Source: Chlorocebus sabaeus
Taxonomy: Eukaryota; Chordata; Mammalia; Primates; Cercopithecidae
Reading direction: 5' to 3'
Assembly: GCF_047675955.1 (NCBI RefSeq)
Contig: NW_027327627.1
Span: forward strand, 1 to 64,000
Length of the DNA: 64,000 bases
Shown piece by piece: positions 1-13,298 of this stretch (positions within the stretch are counted from its first letter, which is position 1; each line of letters begins with the position of its first letter). The notes beneath the pieces were generated by a model, which saw nothing but the letters and a program-made list of their open reading frames with translations, did not search any database and was not told where the DNA came from. The position numbers and the translations under genes were made by a program.

Positions 1-3000
1 AGGGCTTCCAAATATCACTATGCAAATTCCACAAGAACTGTGAAAGTGAAAGACTTCGGGAGGGGAAAACTGTAACGCTTGTAAGATGAATTAACAGAAC
101 ACAAAGCAGTTTCTCAAAAAGCTTCTTTTCAGTTTTTAACCGAAGATATTTCCTTTTTCAACATAACCCTGTATGGCTTCCAAATATCACTTTGCAAATT
201 CCACAAGAACAGTCTTAGCGAAAGGCTTTTAGAGGAAATGTTTGTAACTATGTGAGATGAATAACAGAACACAAAGCAATTTCTCAGAAAGCTTCTTTTC
301 AGTTTTTATCTTACGATATTTCCTTTTTCACCATAGACCTCTATGGGCTTCCAAATCTCACTTTGCAAATTCCACAAGAACAGTCTTAGCGAAAGAATTA
401 TTGAGTGGAAAGCTGTAACTCTTTGAGGTGAATTAACAGAACAAAAAGGAGTTTCTCAGAAAGCTTCTTTCGCTTTGTAACAGAAGATATTTCCTTTTTC
501 ACCATAGGCCTCTATGGGCTTCCAAATATCATTTTGCAATCCCACAACAACAGTCTTAGCGAAAGGCTTCTTGAAGGGAAAGCTGTAACTGGGTGAGGTC
601 TATTATCAGAACACATGGCAGTTTCTCAGAAAGCTTCTTTCCAGTTTTTACTGAAGATATTTCCTTTTTCACCATTAGCCCTCTATGGGCTTCCAAATAT
701 CACTTTGCAAATTCGACAACAGCCTTTAGAGGGAAATGTAACTCTGTGAGATGAATTAACAGAACACACAGCAGTTTCTCAGAAAGCTTCTTTTCAGTTT
801 TTGTCTTAGGATATTTCCTTTTTCACCGTAGCCCTCTATGGGCTTCCAAATATCACTTTGCATATTCCAAAAGAACAGCCTTAGTGATCGGCTTCATGAT
901 AGGAAAGCTGTAACTCTGTGAGATTAATTAACGGAACACAAAGCAGTTTCTCAGAAAGGTTCTTTCCAGTTTTTAGCGGAAGATATTTCCTTTTTCACCA
1001 TAGTCCACTATGGGCTTCAAAATATCACTTTGCAAATTCCACAAGAACAGTCTTAGTGAACGGCCTCTTGAGGGGAAATCTGTAACTCTCTGAGATGAAT
1101 TAACAGAACACAAAGCAGTTTCTCAGAAATCTTCTTTCCAGTTTTTAACGAAAGATATTTCCTTTTTCACCAAAGTCCTCTATGGGATTACAAATATCAG
1201 TTTGCAAATTTCACAAGAACAGTCTTAGTGAAGGGCTTCTTGAGGGGAAAGCTGTAACACTGTGAGATGAACTAACACAACACAAAGCAGTTTCTCAGAC
1301 AGCTTCTTTTCGGTTTTTATCCTAGGATATATCCATTTTAAAAATAGCCCTCTATGGGCTTCCAAGTATCACTTTGCAAATTCCACAAGAACAGTCTTAT
1401 AGAAAGGCTTCTTGAGGGGAAAGCTGTAACTCGGTGAGATGTAGTAACAGAACACACGGCAGTTTCTCAGAAAGCTTCTTTCCAGTTTTTGACGGAAGTT
1501 ATTTCCCTTTTCACCGTAGCCCTCCATGGGCTTCCAAATATCACTTCGCAAATTCCAGAAGAACAGTCTTAGCGAAAGGCTTCTGAAGGGGAAATCTGTA
1601 ACCCTGTGAGTTGAATTAACAGAACACAAAGCAGTTTCTCACAAATCTTCTTTCCAGTTTTTAACGGAAGTTAGTTCCTTTTTCACCATAGTCCTCTAGG
1701 GGCTTCCAAATATGACTTTGCAAATTCCACAAGAACAGTCTTAGCGAAAGGCTTCTTGAGGGGGGAAGCTGTAACTCTGTGAGATGAATTAACAGAACAC
1801 AAAGCAGTCTTTCAGAAAGCTTCTTTCCAGTATTTAACTGAAGATATTTCCTTTTTCACTATAGCCCTCTATGGGCTTCCAAATATCACTTTGGAAATCC
1901 CACAAGAACAGTCTTAGCGAAAGGCTTCTTGAGAGGAAAGCTGTACCTCGGTGATATGTACTAACAGAACACACCGCATTTTCTCAGAATGGTTCTTTCC
2001 AGTTTTTAACGGAAGATATTTCCTTTTTCACCTTAGCCCTCTATGGGCTTCCAAATATCACTTTGCAAATTTCACAAAACAGTCTTAGTTAACGGCTCCT
2101 TGAGGGGAAAGCTGTAACTCTGTGAGTGAACTAACAAAACACAAAGCAGCTTTCCATACATCTTCTTTTCGGTTTTTATCTTAGGATATTTCCATTTTCA
2201 CCATAGCCTACTATGGGTATCGAAATATCACTTTGGAAATTCCACAAAAACAGTCTTAGCGGAAGGATTCTTGAGGCAAAAGCAGTAACTCTTTGAGATG
2301 AATTAACAGAACACAAAGCAGTTTCTCAGAAAGCTTCTTTTCAGTTTTTAACTGAAGGTATTTCCTTTTTCACCATAGCCCTCTATGGGCTTCAAAATAT
2401 CACTTTGTAAATTCCACAACAACAGCCTTAGCGAAAGGCTTCCTGAGGTAAAAGAGTAACTGTGAGTTGAATTAACAGAACACAAAGCAGTTTCTCAGAA
2501 AGCTTCTTTTCAGTTTTTATCTTAGGATGTTTCCTTTTTCACCATTGCCCTCTATGTGCCTCCAAATATCACTTTGCAATTCCACAAGAACAGTCTTAGT
2601 GAACGGCTTCCTGAGGGGAAAGCTGTAGCTCGGTGATATGTACTAACAGAACACACCGCATTTTCTCAGAATGGTTCTTTCCAGTTTTTAACGGAAGATA
2701 TTTCCTTTTTCACCTTAGCCCTCTATGGGCTTCCAAATATCACTTTGCAAATTTCACAAAACAGTCTTAGTGAACGGCTTCTTGAGGGAAAAGCTGTAGC
2801 TCTGTGAGATGAACTAACAGAACACAAAGCAGTTTTTCAGACAGCTTCTTTTCGGTAAGTATCTTACGATATTTCCATTTTCACCATAGCCCTCTATGGG
2901 CTTCCACATATCACTTTGGAAATTCCTCAAAAACAGTCTTAGCGGAAGGCTTCTTGAGGGGAAAGCTGTAACTCTTTGAGATGAATTAACAGAACACAAA

Positions 3001-6000
3001 GCAGTTTCTCGGAAAGCTTCTTTTCATTTTTTAACTGAAGTTATTTCCATTTTCACCATAGCCCTCTATGGGGTTCCAAATATCACTATGCAAATTCCAC
3101 AAGAACAGGGGAAGCGAAGGACTTCTGGAGGGGAAAACTGTAACTCTGTGAGATGAATTAACAGAACACAAAGCAGTTTCTCAGATATCTTCTTTCCAGT
3201 TTTTAACGAAAGATATTTCCTTTTTCACCATAGCCCTCTAGGGACTTCCAAATATCACTTTGCAAATCCCACAAGAACAGTCTTAGCGAAAGCCTTCTTG
3301 AGGGGAAAGCTGTAACTTGGTGAGATGCTTTAACAGAACACACGGCAGTTTCTCAAAAAGCTTCTTTCCAGTTTTTAACGGAAGATATTTCCTTTTTCAC
3401 CATAGCCCTCTAGGAGTTTTCTAATATCACTTTGCAAATTTCACAAGAATAGTCTCAGTGAACTGCTTCTTGAAGGGAAAGCTGTAACTCTGTGAGATGA
3501 ACTAACAGAACACAAAGCAGTTTATCAGAAAGCTTCTTTACAGTTTTTATCGGAAAATATTTCCTTTTTCACCATTGCCCTCTATGAGATTCTAAATATC
3601 ACTTTCCAAATTTCAGAAGAACAGTCTTAATGAACGGCCTCATGAGGGGAAATCTGTGACACATTGAGATGAATTAACAGAACACAAAACAGTTTCTCAG
3701 AAAGCTTCTTTTGGAATTTATCTTACTATATTTCCTTTTTCAACATAGCCCTCTATGGTCTTCCAAATATCACTGTGCAAATTCCACAAGAACAGTCTTT
3801 GTGAAAGACTTCTTGAGGGGAAAGCTGTAACTCTCTGAGATGAATTAACAGAACACAAAGCAGTTTCTCAGAAAGCTTCTTTTCAGTTTTTATCTTAGGA
3901 TATTTCCTTTTTCAGCATAGCCCTCTATGGGCTTCCAAAAACATTTTGCAAATTCCACAAGAACAGTCTTAGCGAAAGGATTCTGGAGATAAAAGCTGTA
4001 AATCTGTAGGATGAATTAAAAGAATTCAAAGCAGTTTCTCAAAACCTTCTTTTCGTTTTTTATCTTACGATATTTCCATTTTCAGCATAGGGCTATAGTG
4101 TTTCCAAATATCACTTTGCAAATTCCAGAAGAAAAGTCTTAGCGAAAGGCTTCTTGAGGGTAAAGCTGTAACTCTGTAAGATGAATTAACAGAACACAAA
4201 ACATTTTCTCAGAAACCTACCTTTCAGTTTTTACCTTAGGATATTTCCTTTTTCACCATAGCCCTCTATGGGATTTCAATTCTCACTTTGAAAATTCCAC
4301 ATGAACAATCTTAGCGGAAGTCGTCTTGAGGGAAAGCTGTAACTCTGTGAGAGGAACTAACTGAACACAAAGCAGTTTCTCAGAAAGCTTCTTTCCAGTT
4401 TTTAACTGAGGATATTTCCTTTTTTCACCATAGCCCTTTTGGGCTTCCAAATATCACTTTGCAAATTCCACAAGAACAGTCTTAGCGAAAGGCTTCTTGA
4501 GGTAAAAGAGTAACTCTGAGTTGAATTAACAGAACACAAAGCAGTTTCTCAGAAAGCTTCTTTTCAGTTTTTATCTTAGGATGTTTCCTTTTTCACCTTT
4601 GCCCTCTATGTGCCTAAAAATATCACTTTGCAATTCCACAAGAACAGTCTTAGTGAACGGCTTCCTGAGCGGAAAGCTGTAGCTCGGTGATATGTACTAA
4701 CAGAACACACCGCATTTTCTCAGAATGGTTCTTTCCAGTTTTTAACGGGAGATATTTCCTTTTTCACCTTAGCCCTCTATGGGCTTCCAAATATCACTTT
4801 GCAAATTTCACAAAACAGTCTTAGTGAATGGCTTCTTGAGGGAGAAGCTGTAGCTCTGTGAGATGAACTAACAGAACACAAAGCACTTTTTCAGACAGCT
4901 TCTTTTCGGTAAGTATCTTACGATATTTCAATTTTCACCATAGCCCTCTATGGGCTTCCACATATCACTTTGGAAATTCCTCAGAAACAGTCTTAGCGGA
5001 AGGCTTCTTGAAGGGAAAGCTCCAACTATTTGAAATGAATTAACAGAACACAAAGCAGTTTCTCGGAAAGCTTCTTTTCATTTTTTAACTGAAGTTATTT
5101 CCATTTTCACCCTAGCCCTCTATGGGATTCCAAATATCACTATGCAAATTCCACAAGAACAGTGGAAGCGAAAGACTTCTGGAGGGGAAAACTGTAACTC
5201 TGTGAGATGAATTAACAGAACACAAAGCATTTTCTCAGATATCTTCTTTCCAGTTTTTAACGAAAGATATTTCCTTTTTCACCATAGCCCTCTAGGGACT
5301 ACCAAATATCACTTTGCAAATCCCACTAGAACAGTCTTAGCGAAAGCCTTCTTGAGGGGAAAGCTGTAACTCGGTGAGATGCTTTAACAGAACACATGGC
5401 AGTTTCTCAAAAAGCTTCTTTCCAGTTTTTAACGGAAGATATTTCCTTTTTCACCATAGCCCTCTAGGAGTTTTCTAATATCACTTTGCAAATTTCACAA
5501 GAATAGTCTCAGTGAACTGCTTCTTCAAGGGAAAGCTGTAACACTGTGAGATGAACTAACAGAACACAAAGCAGTTTATCAGAAAGCTTCTTTACAGTTT
5601 TTATCAGAAAATATTTCCTTTTCCACCATTGCCCTCTATGAGATTCTAAATATCACTTTCCAAATTTCAGAAGAACAGTCTTAGTGAACGGCCTCATGAG
5701 GGGAAATCTGTGACACTTTGAGATGAATTAACAGAACACAAAGCAGTTTCTCAGAAAGCTTCTTTTCGGATTTTATCTTACTATATTTCCTTTTTCAACA
5801 TAGCCCTCTATGGTCTTCCAAATATCACTTTGCAAATTACACAAGAACAGTCTTTGTGAAAGACTTCTTGAGGGGAAAGCTGTAACTCTCTGAGATGAAT
5901 TAACAGAACACAAAGCAGTTTCTCAGAAAGCTTCTTTTCAGTTTTTATATTAGGATATTTCCTTTTTCAGCATAGCCCTCTATGGGCTTCCAAAAACATT

Positions 6001-6614
6001 TTGCAAATTCCACAAGAACAGTCCTTAGCGAAAGGATTCTGGAGATAAAAGCTGTAAATCTGTAAGATGAATTAAAAGAATTCAAAGCAGTTTCTCAGAA
6101 ACCTTCTTTTCGTTTTTTATCTTAGGATATTTCCATTTTCACCATAGGGGTATAGGGTTTCCAAATATCACTTTGCAAATTCCAGAAGAAAAGACTTAGC
6201 GAAAGGCTTCTTGAGGGTAAAGCTGTAACTCTGTAAGATGAATTAACAGAACACAAAACATTTTCTCAGAAACCTATTTTTCAGTTTTTACCTTAGGATA
6301 TTTCCTTTAACACCATAGCCCTCTATGGGATTCCAATTATCACTTTGAAAATTCGACATGAACAGTCTTAGTGAAAGCCTTCTTGAGGGGAAAGCTGTAA
6401 CTCTGTGAGAGGAACTAACTGAACACAAAGCAGTTTCTCAGAAAGCTTCTTTCCAGTTTTTAACTGAGGATATTTCCTTTTTCACCGTAGACCTCTATGG
6501 GCTTCTAAATATCACTCTGCAAATTCCACAAGAACAGTCTTAGCGAAAGGCCTCTTGAGGGGAAAGCTCTAACTCTGTGAGATGAATTAACAGAACACAA
6601 AGCATTTTCTCACA
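1..6614 (-). repeat. HOR copy 1 (39-mer, 5' end cut by window)
   Basis: First copy of the 39-monomer higher-order repeat; monomer 1 lacks its beginning because the window starts inside it. From about position 750 onward it aligns with copy 2 almost base for base at an offset of 6684-6685. The first ~740 bases carry about nine single-base indels and one 13-base deletion relative to every other copy, so the offset at the start is only 6669. Minor private differences elsewhere include an extra T near 4420. Confidence 0.9.
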
Positions 6615-9184
6615 AATCTTCTTTCCTGTTTTTAACGGAGGATATTTCCTTTCTCACCATAGTCCTCTATGGGCTTCCAAATATCACTATGCAAATTCCA
6701 CAAGAACTGTGAAAGTGAAAGACTTCGGGAAGGGAAAACTGTAACGCTGTAAGATGAATTAACAGAACACAAAGCAGTTTCTCAAAAAGCTTCTTTTCAG
6801 TTTTTAACCGAAGATATTTCCTTTTTCAACATAACCCTGTATGGGCTTCCAAATATCACTTTGCAAATTCCACAAGAACAGTCTTAGCGAAAGGCTTTTA
6901 GAGGGAAATGTTGTAACTATGTGAGATGAATTAACAGAACACAAAGCAATTTCTCAGAAAGCTTCTTTTCAGTTTTTATCTTACGATATTTCCTTTTTCA
7001 CCATAGACCTCTATGGGCTTCCAAATCTCACTTTGCAAATTCCACAAGAACAGTCTTAGCGAAAGAATTATTGAGTGGAAAGCTGTAACTCTTTGAGGTG
7101 AATTAACAGAACAAAAAGGAGTTTCTCAGAAAGCTTCTTTCCGCTTTGTAACAGAAGATATTTCCTTTTTCACCATAGCGCTCTATGGGCTTCCAAATAT
7201 CATTTTGCAAATCCCACAACAACAGTCTTAGCGAAAGGCTTCTTGAAGGGAAAGCTGTAACTGGGTGAGGTCTATTATCAGAACACATGGCAGTTTCTCA
7301 GAAAGCTTCTTTCCAGTTTTTAACTGAAGATATTTCCTTTTTCACCATAGCCCTCTATGGGCTTCCAAATATCACTTTGCAAATTCGACAACAGCCTTAG
7401 CGAAAGGCTTTTAGAGGGAAATGTAACTCTGTGAGATGAATTAACAGAACACACAGCAGTTTCTCAGAAAGCTTCTTTTCAGTTTTTGTCTTAGGATATT
7501 TCCTTTTTCACCGTAGCCCTCTATGGGCTTCCAAATATCACTTTGCATATTCCAAAAGAACAGCCTTAGTGATCGGCTTCATGATAGGAAAGCTGTAACT
7601 CTGTGAGATTAATTAACGGAACACAAAGCAGTTTCTCAGAAAGGTTCTTTCCAGTTTTTAGCGGAAGATATTTCCTTTTTCACCATAGTCCACTATGGGC
7701 TTCAAAATATCACTTTGCAAATTCCACAAGAACAGTCTTAGTGAACGGCCTCTTGAGGGGAAATCTGTAACTCTCTGAGATGAATTAACAGAACACAAAG
7801 CAGTTTCTCAGAAATCTTCTTTCCAGTTTTTAACGAAAGATATTTCCTTTTTCACCAAAGTCCTCTATGGGATTACAAATATCAGTTTGCAAATTTCACA
7901 AGAACAGTCTTAGTGAAGGGCTTCTTGAGGGGAAAGCTGTAACACTGTGAGATGAACTAACACAACACAAAGCAGTTTCTCAGACAGCTTCTTTTCGGTT
8001 TTTATCCTAGGATATATCCATTTTAAAAATAGCCCTCTATGGGCTTCCAAGTATCACTTTGCAAATTCCACAAGAACAGTCTTATAGAAAGGCTTCTTGA
8101 GGGGAAAGCTGTAACTCGGTGAGATGTAGTAACAGAACACACGGCAGTTTCTCAGAAAGCTTCTTTCCAGTTTTTGACGGAAGTTATTTCCCTTTTCACC
8201 GTAGCCCTCCATGGGCTTCCAAATATCACTTCGCAAATTCCAGAAGAACAGTCTTAGCGAAAGGCTTCTGAAGGGGAAATCTGTAACCCTGTGAGTTGAA
8301 TTAACAGAACACAAAGCAGTTTCTCACAAATCTTCTTTCCAGTTTTTAATGGAAGTTAGTTCCTTTTTCACCATAGTCCTCTAGGGGCTTCCAAATATGA
8401 CTTTGCAAATTCCACAAGAACAGTCTTAGCGAAAGGCTTCTTGAGGGGGGAAGCTGTAACTCTGTGAGATGAATTAACAGAACACAAAGCAGTCTTTCAG
8501 AAAGCTTCTTTCCAGTATTTAACTGAAGATATTTCCTTTTTCACTATAGCCCTCTATGGGCTTCCAAATATCACTTTGGAAATCCCACAAGAACAGTCTT
8601 AGCGAAAGGCTTCTTGAGAGGAAAGCTGTACCTCGGTGATATGTACTAACAGAACACACCGCATTTTCTCAGAATGGTTCTTTCCAGTTTTTAACGGAAG
8701 ATATTTCCTTTTTCACCTTAGCCCTCTATGGGCTTCCAAATATCACTTTGCAAATTTCACAAAACAGTCTTAGTTAACGGCTCCTTGAGGGGAAAGCTGT
8801 AACTCTGTGAGTGAACTAACAAAACACAAAGCAGCTTTCCATACAGCTTCTTTTCGGTTTTTATCTTAGGATATTTCCATTTTCACCATAGCCTACTATG
8901 GGTATCGAAATATCACTTTGGAAATTCCACAAAAACAGTCTTAGCGGAAGGATTCTTGAGGCAAAAGCAGTAACTCTTTGAGATGAATTAACAGAACACA
9001 AAGCAGTTTCTCAGAAAGCTTCTTTTCAGTTTTTAACTGAAGGTATTTCCTTTTTCACCATAGCCCTCTATGGGCTTCAAAATATCACTTTGTAAATTCC
9101 ACAACAACAGCCTTAGCGAAAGGCTTCCTGAGGTAAAAGAGTAACTGTGAGTTGAATTAACAGAACACAAAGCAGTTTCTCAGA
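6615..9184 (-). repeat. HOR segment 1: monomers 1-15
   Basis: The 15-monomer part of the 39-mer that lies outside the duplicated 12-mer. Landmark monomers are 4 (GTAACAGAAG at the T-rich site), 6 (GTCTTAGG), 9 (ATCCTAGG followed by TTTTAAAAAT) and 13 (CACACCGCATTTTCTC). It is retained nearly intact in copies 1 to 5, whereas the downstream blocks are the ones edited in the 34-mer. Confidence 0.85.
8502..9184 (-). repeat. Internal 4-monomer duplication, first copy (monomers 12-15)
   Basis: Monomers 12-15 correspond one to one with monomers 16-19 at an offset of about 682-683 bp. The clearest marker is GTGATATGTACTAAC with CACACCGCATTTTCTC, at 8636 and again at 9318. The pair has diverged (for example GTACCTCGG against GTAGCTCGG, and a shortened GTGAGTGAACTAAC in the first copy), so this duplication predates amplification of the HOR. 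Confidence 0.8.
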
Positions 9185-11238
9185 AAGCTTCTTTTCAGTT
9201 TTTATCTTAGGATGTTTCCTTTTTCACCATTGCCCTCTATGTGCCTCCAAATATCACTTTGCAATTCCACAAGAACAGTCTTAGTGAACGGCTTCCTGAG
9301 GGGAAAGCTGTAGCTCGGTGATATGTACTAACAGAACACACCGCATTTTCTCAGAATGGTTCTTTCCAGTTTTTAACGGAAGATATTTCCTTTTTCACCT
9401 TAGCCCTCTATGGGCTTCCAAATATCACTTTGCAAATTTCACAAAACAGTCTTAGTGAACGGCTTCTTGAGGGAAAAGCTGTAGCTCTGTGAGATGAACT
9501 AACAGAACACAAAGCAGTTTTTCAGACAGCTTCTTTTCGGTAAGTATCTTACGATATTTCCATTTTCACCATAGCCCTCTATGGGCTTCCACATATCACT
9601 TTGGAAATTCCTCAAAAACAGTCTTAGCGGAAGGCTTCTTGAGGGGAAAGCTGTAACTCTTTGAGATGAATTAACAGAACACAAAGCAGTTTCTCGGAAA
9701 GCTTCTTTTCATTTTTTAACTGAAGTTATTTCCATTTTCACCATAGCCCTCTATGGGGTTCCAAATATCACTATGCAAATTCCACAAGAACAGGGGAAGC
9801 GAAGGACTTCTGGAGGGGAAAACTGTAACTCTGTGAGATGAATTAACAGAACACAAAGCAGTTTCTCAGATATCTTCTTTCCAGTTTTTAACGAAAGATA
9901 TTTCCTTTTTCACCATAGCCCTCTAGGGACTTCCAAATATCACTTTGCAAATCCCACAAGAACAGTCTTAGCGAAAGCCTTCTTGAGGGGAAAGCTGTAA
10001 CTTGGTGAGATGCTTTAACAGAACACACGGCAGTTTCTCAAAAAGCTTCTTTCCAGTTTTTAACGGAAGATATTTCCTTTTTCACCATAGCCCTCTAGGA
10101 GTTTTCTAATATCACTTTGCAAATTTCACAAGAATAGTCTCAGTGAACTGCTTCTTGAAGGGAAAGCTGTAACTCTGTGAGATGAACTAACAGAACACAA
10201 AGCAGTTTATCAGAAAGCTTCTTTACAGTTTTTATCGGAAAATATTTCCTTTTTCACCATTGCCCTCTATGAGATTCTAAATATCACTTTCCAAATTTCA
10301 GAAGAACAGTCTTAATGAACGGCCTCATGAGGGGAAATCTGTGACACATTGAGATGAATTAACAGAACACAAAACAGTTTCTCAGAAAGCTTCTTTTGGA
10401 ATTTATCTTACTATATTTCCTTTTTCAACATAGCCCTCTATGGTCTTCCAAATATCACTGTGCAAATTCCACAAGAACAGTCTTTGTGAAAGACTTCTTG
10501 AGGGGAAAGCTGTAACTCTCTGAGATGAATTAACAGAACACAAAGCAGTTTCTCAGAAAGCTTCTTTTCAGTTTTTATCTTAGGATATTTCCTTTTTCAG
10601 CATAGCCCTCTATGGGCTTCCAAAAACATTTTGCAAATTCCACAAGAACAGTCTTAGCGAAAGGATTCTGGAGATAAAAGCTGTAAATCTGTAGGATGAA
10701 TTAAAAGAATTCAAAGCAGTTTCTCAAAACCTTCTTTTCGTTTTTTATCTTACGATATTTCCATTTTCAGCATAGGGCTATAGTGTTTCCAAATATCACT
10801 TTGCAAATTCCAGAAGAAAAGTCTTAGCGAAAGGCTTCTTGAGGGTAAAGCTGTAACTCTGTAAGATGAATTAACAGAACACAAAACATTTTCTCAGAAA
10901 CCTACCTTTCAGTTTTTACCTTAGGATATTTCCTTTTTCACCATAGCCCTCTATGGGATTTCAATTCTCACTTTGAAAATTCCACATGAACAATCTTAGC
11001 GGAAGTCGTCTTGAGGGGAAAGCTGTAACTCTGTGAGAGGAACTAACTGAACACAAAGCAGTTTCTCAGAAAGCTTCTTTCCAGTTTTTAACTGAGGATA
11101 TTTCCTTTTTCACCATAGCCCTTTTGGGCTTCCAAATATCACTTTGCAAATTCCACAAGAACAGTCTTAGCGAAAGGCTTCTTGAGGTAAAAGAGTAACT
11201 CTGAGTTGAATTAACAGAACACAAAGCAGTTTCTCAGA
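9185..11238 (-). repeat. HOR segment 2: 12-monomer block A (monomers 16-27)
   Basis: Begins with the monomer carrying TTGCCCTCTATGTGCC and runs 2054 bp to the next occurrence of that monomer. Every monomer pairs with one in the following block at an offset of 2054 bp, in the same order. Differences from block B include TTTTGGAATTTATC against TTTTCGGATTTTATC, and CATAGGGCTATAGTG against CATAGGGGTATAGGG. Its first four monomers are also paired with monomers 12-15. Confidence 0.88.
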
Positions 11239-13298
11239 AAGCTTCTTTTCAGTTTTTATCTTAGGATGTTTCCTTTTTCACCTTTGCCCTCTATGTGCCT
11301 AAAAATATCACTTTGCAATTCCACAAGAACAGTCTTAGTGAACGGCTTCCTGAGGGGAAAGCTGTAGCTCGGTGATATGTACTAACAGAACACACCGCAT
11401 TTTCTCAGAATGGTTCTTTCCAGTTTTTAACGGGAGATATTTCCTTTTTCACCTTAGCCCTCTATGGGCTTCCAAATATCACTTTGCAAATTTCACAAAA
11501 CAGTCTTAGTGAATGGCTTCTTGAGGGAGAAGCTGTAGCTCTGTGAGATGAACTAACAGAACACAAAGCACTTTTTCAGACAGCTTCTTTTCGGTAAGTA
11601 TCTTACGATATTTCAATTTTCACCATAGCCCTCTATGGGCTTCCACATATCACTTTGGAAATTCCTCAGAAACAGTCTTAGCGGAAGGCTTCTTGAAGGG
11701 AAAGCTCCAACTATTTGAAATGAATTAACAGAACACAAAGCAGTTTCTCGGAAAGCTTCTTTTCATTTTTTAACTGAAGTTATTTCCATTTTCACCCTAG
11801 CCCTCTATGGGATTCCAAATATCACTATGCAAATTCCACAAGAACAGTGGAAGCGAAAGACTTCTGGAGGGGAAAACTGTAACTCTGTGAGATGAATTAA
11901 CAGAACACAAAGCATTTTCTCAGATATCTTCTTTCCAGTTTTTAACGAAAGATATTTCCTTTTTCACCATAGCCCTCTAGGGACTACCAAATATCACTTT
12001 GCAAATCCCACTAGAACAGTCTTAGCGAAAGCCTTCTTGAGGGGAAAGCTGTAACTCGGTGAGATGCTTTAACAGAACACATGGCAGTTTCTCAAAAAGC
12101 TTCTTTCCAGTTTTTAACGGAAGATATTTCCTTTTTCACCATAGCCCTCTAGGAGTTTTCTAATATCACTTTGCAAATTTCACAAGAATAGTCTCAGTGA
12201 ACTGCTTCTTCAAGGGAAAGCTGTAACACTGTGAGATGAACTAACAGAACACAAAGCAGTTTATCAGAAAGCTTCTTTACAGTTTTTATCAGAAAATATT
12301 TCCTTTTCCACCATTGCCCTCTATGAGATTCTAAATATCACTTTCCAAATTTCAGAAGAACAGTCTTAGTGAACGGCCTCATGAGGGGAAATCTGTGACA
12401 CTTTGAGATGAATTAACAGAACACAAAGCAGTTTCTCAGAAAGCTTCTTTTCGGATTTTATCTTACTATATTTCCTTTTTCAACATAGCCCTCTATGGTC
12501 TTCCAAATATCACTTTGCAAATTACACAAGAACAGTCTTTGTGAAAGACTTCTTGAGGGGAAAGCTGTAACTCTCTGAGATGAATTAACAGAACACAAAG
12601 CAGTTTCTCAGAAAGCTTCTTTTCAGTTTTTATATTAGGATATTTCCTTTTTCAGCATAGCCCTCTATGGGCTTCCAAAAACATTTTGCAAATTCCACAA
12701 GAACAGTCTTAGCGAAAGGATTCTGGAGATAAAAGCTGTAAATCTGTAAGATGAATTAAAAGAATTCAAAGCAGTTTCTCAGAAACCTTCTTTTCGTTTT
12801 TTATCTTAGGATATTTCCATTTTCACCATAGGGGTATAGGGTTTCCAAATATCACTTTGCAAATTCCAGAAGAAAAGACTTAGCGAAAGGCTTCTTGAGG
12901 GTAAAGCTGTAACTCTGTAAGATGAATTAACAGAACACAAAACATTTTCTCAGAAACCTATTTTTCAGTTTTTACCTTAGGATATTTCCTTTAACACCAT
13001 AGCCCTCTATGGGATTCCAATTATCACTTTGAAAATTCGACATGAACAGTCTTAGTGAAAGCCTTCTTGAGGGGAAAGCTGTAACTCTGTGAGAGGAACT
13101 AACTGAACACAAAGCAGTTTCTCAGAAAGCTTCTTTCCAGTTTTTAACTGAGGATATTTCCTTTTTCACCGTAGACCTCTATGGGCTTCTAAATATCACT
13201 CTGCAAATTCCACAAGAACAGTCTTAGCGAAAGGCCTCTTGAGGGGAAAGCTCTAACTCTGTGAGATGAATTAACAGAACACAAAGCATTTTCTCACA
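11239..13298 (-). repeat. HOR segment 3: 12-monomer block B (monomers 28-39)
   Basis: Second copy of the 12-monomer block, 2060 bp, ending exactly where the next HOR begins. Diagnostic bases are GTGCCTAAAAAT in monomer 28 (copies 1 and 2 only), AAGCTCCAACTATTTG in monomer 30 and CACTCTGCAAATTCC in monomer 39. In the 34-mer copies this block loses about four monomers. Confidence 0.88.

Larger units (their letters stand above)
6615..13298 (-). repeat. HOR copy 2 (complete 39-mer, 6684 bp)
   Basis: Complete reference unit, phased on the HindIII-like position of the monomer whose site is AATCTT (6615, recurring at 13299). I counted 39 monomers by listing the variable bases after the T-rich tract. 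The unit splits as 2570 + 2054 + 2060 bp: 15 monomers, then two versions of a 12-monomer block. Mean monomer length is 171.4 bp. Long units of this kind arise by unequal exchange and amplification of blocks of already diverged monomers. Confidence 0.93.

Noticed and set aside
1369..1629. Minus-strand ORFs of 61-86 codons recurring once per HOR (also at 2814, 7103, 8054, 9499 and later positions)
   Set aside because: They are translations of the satellite. A 171 bp monomer is a multiple of three, so frames stay open across monomers and repeat with the unit. There is no codon-level conservation, promoter or known domain.
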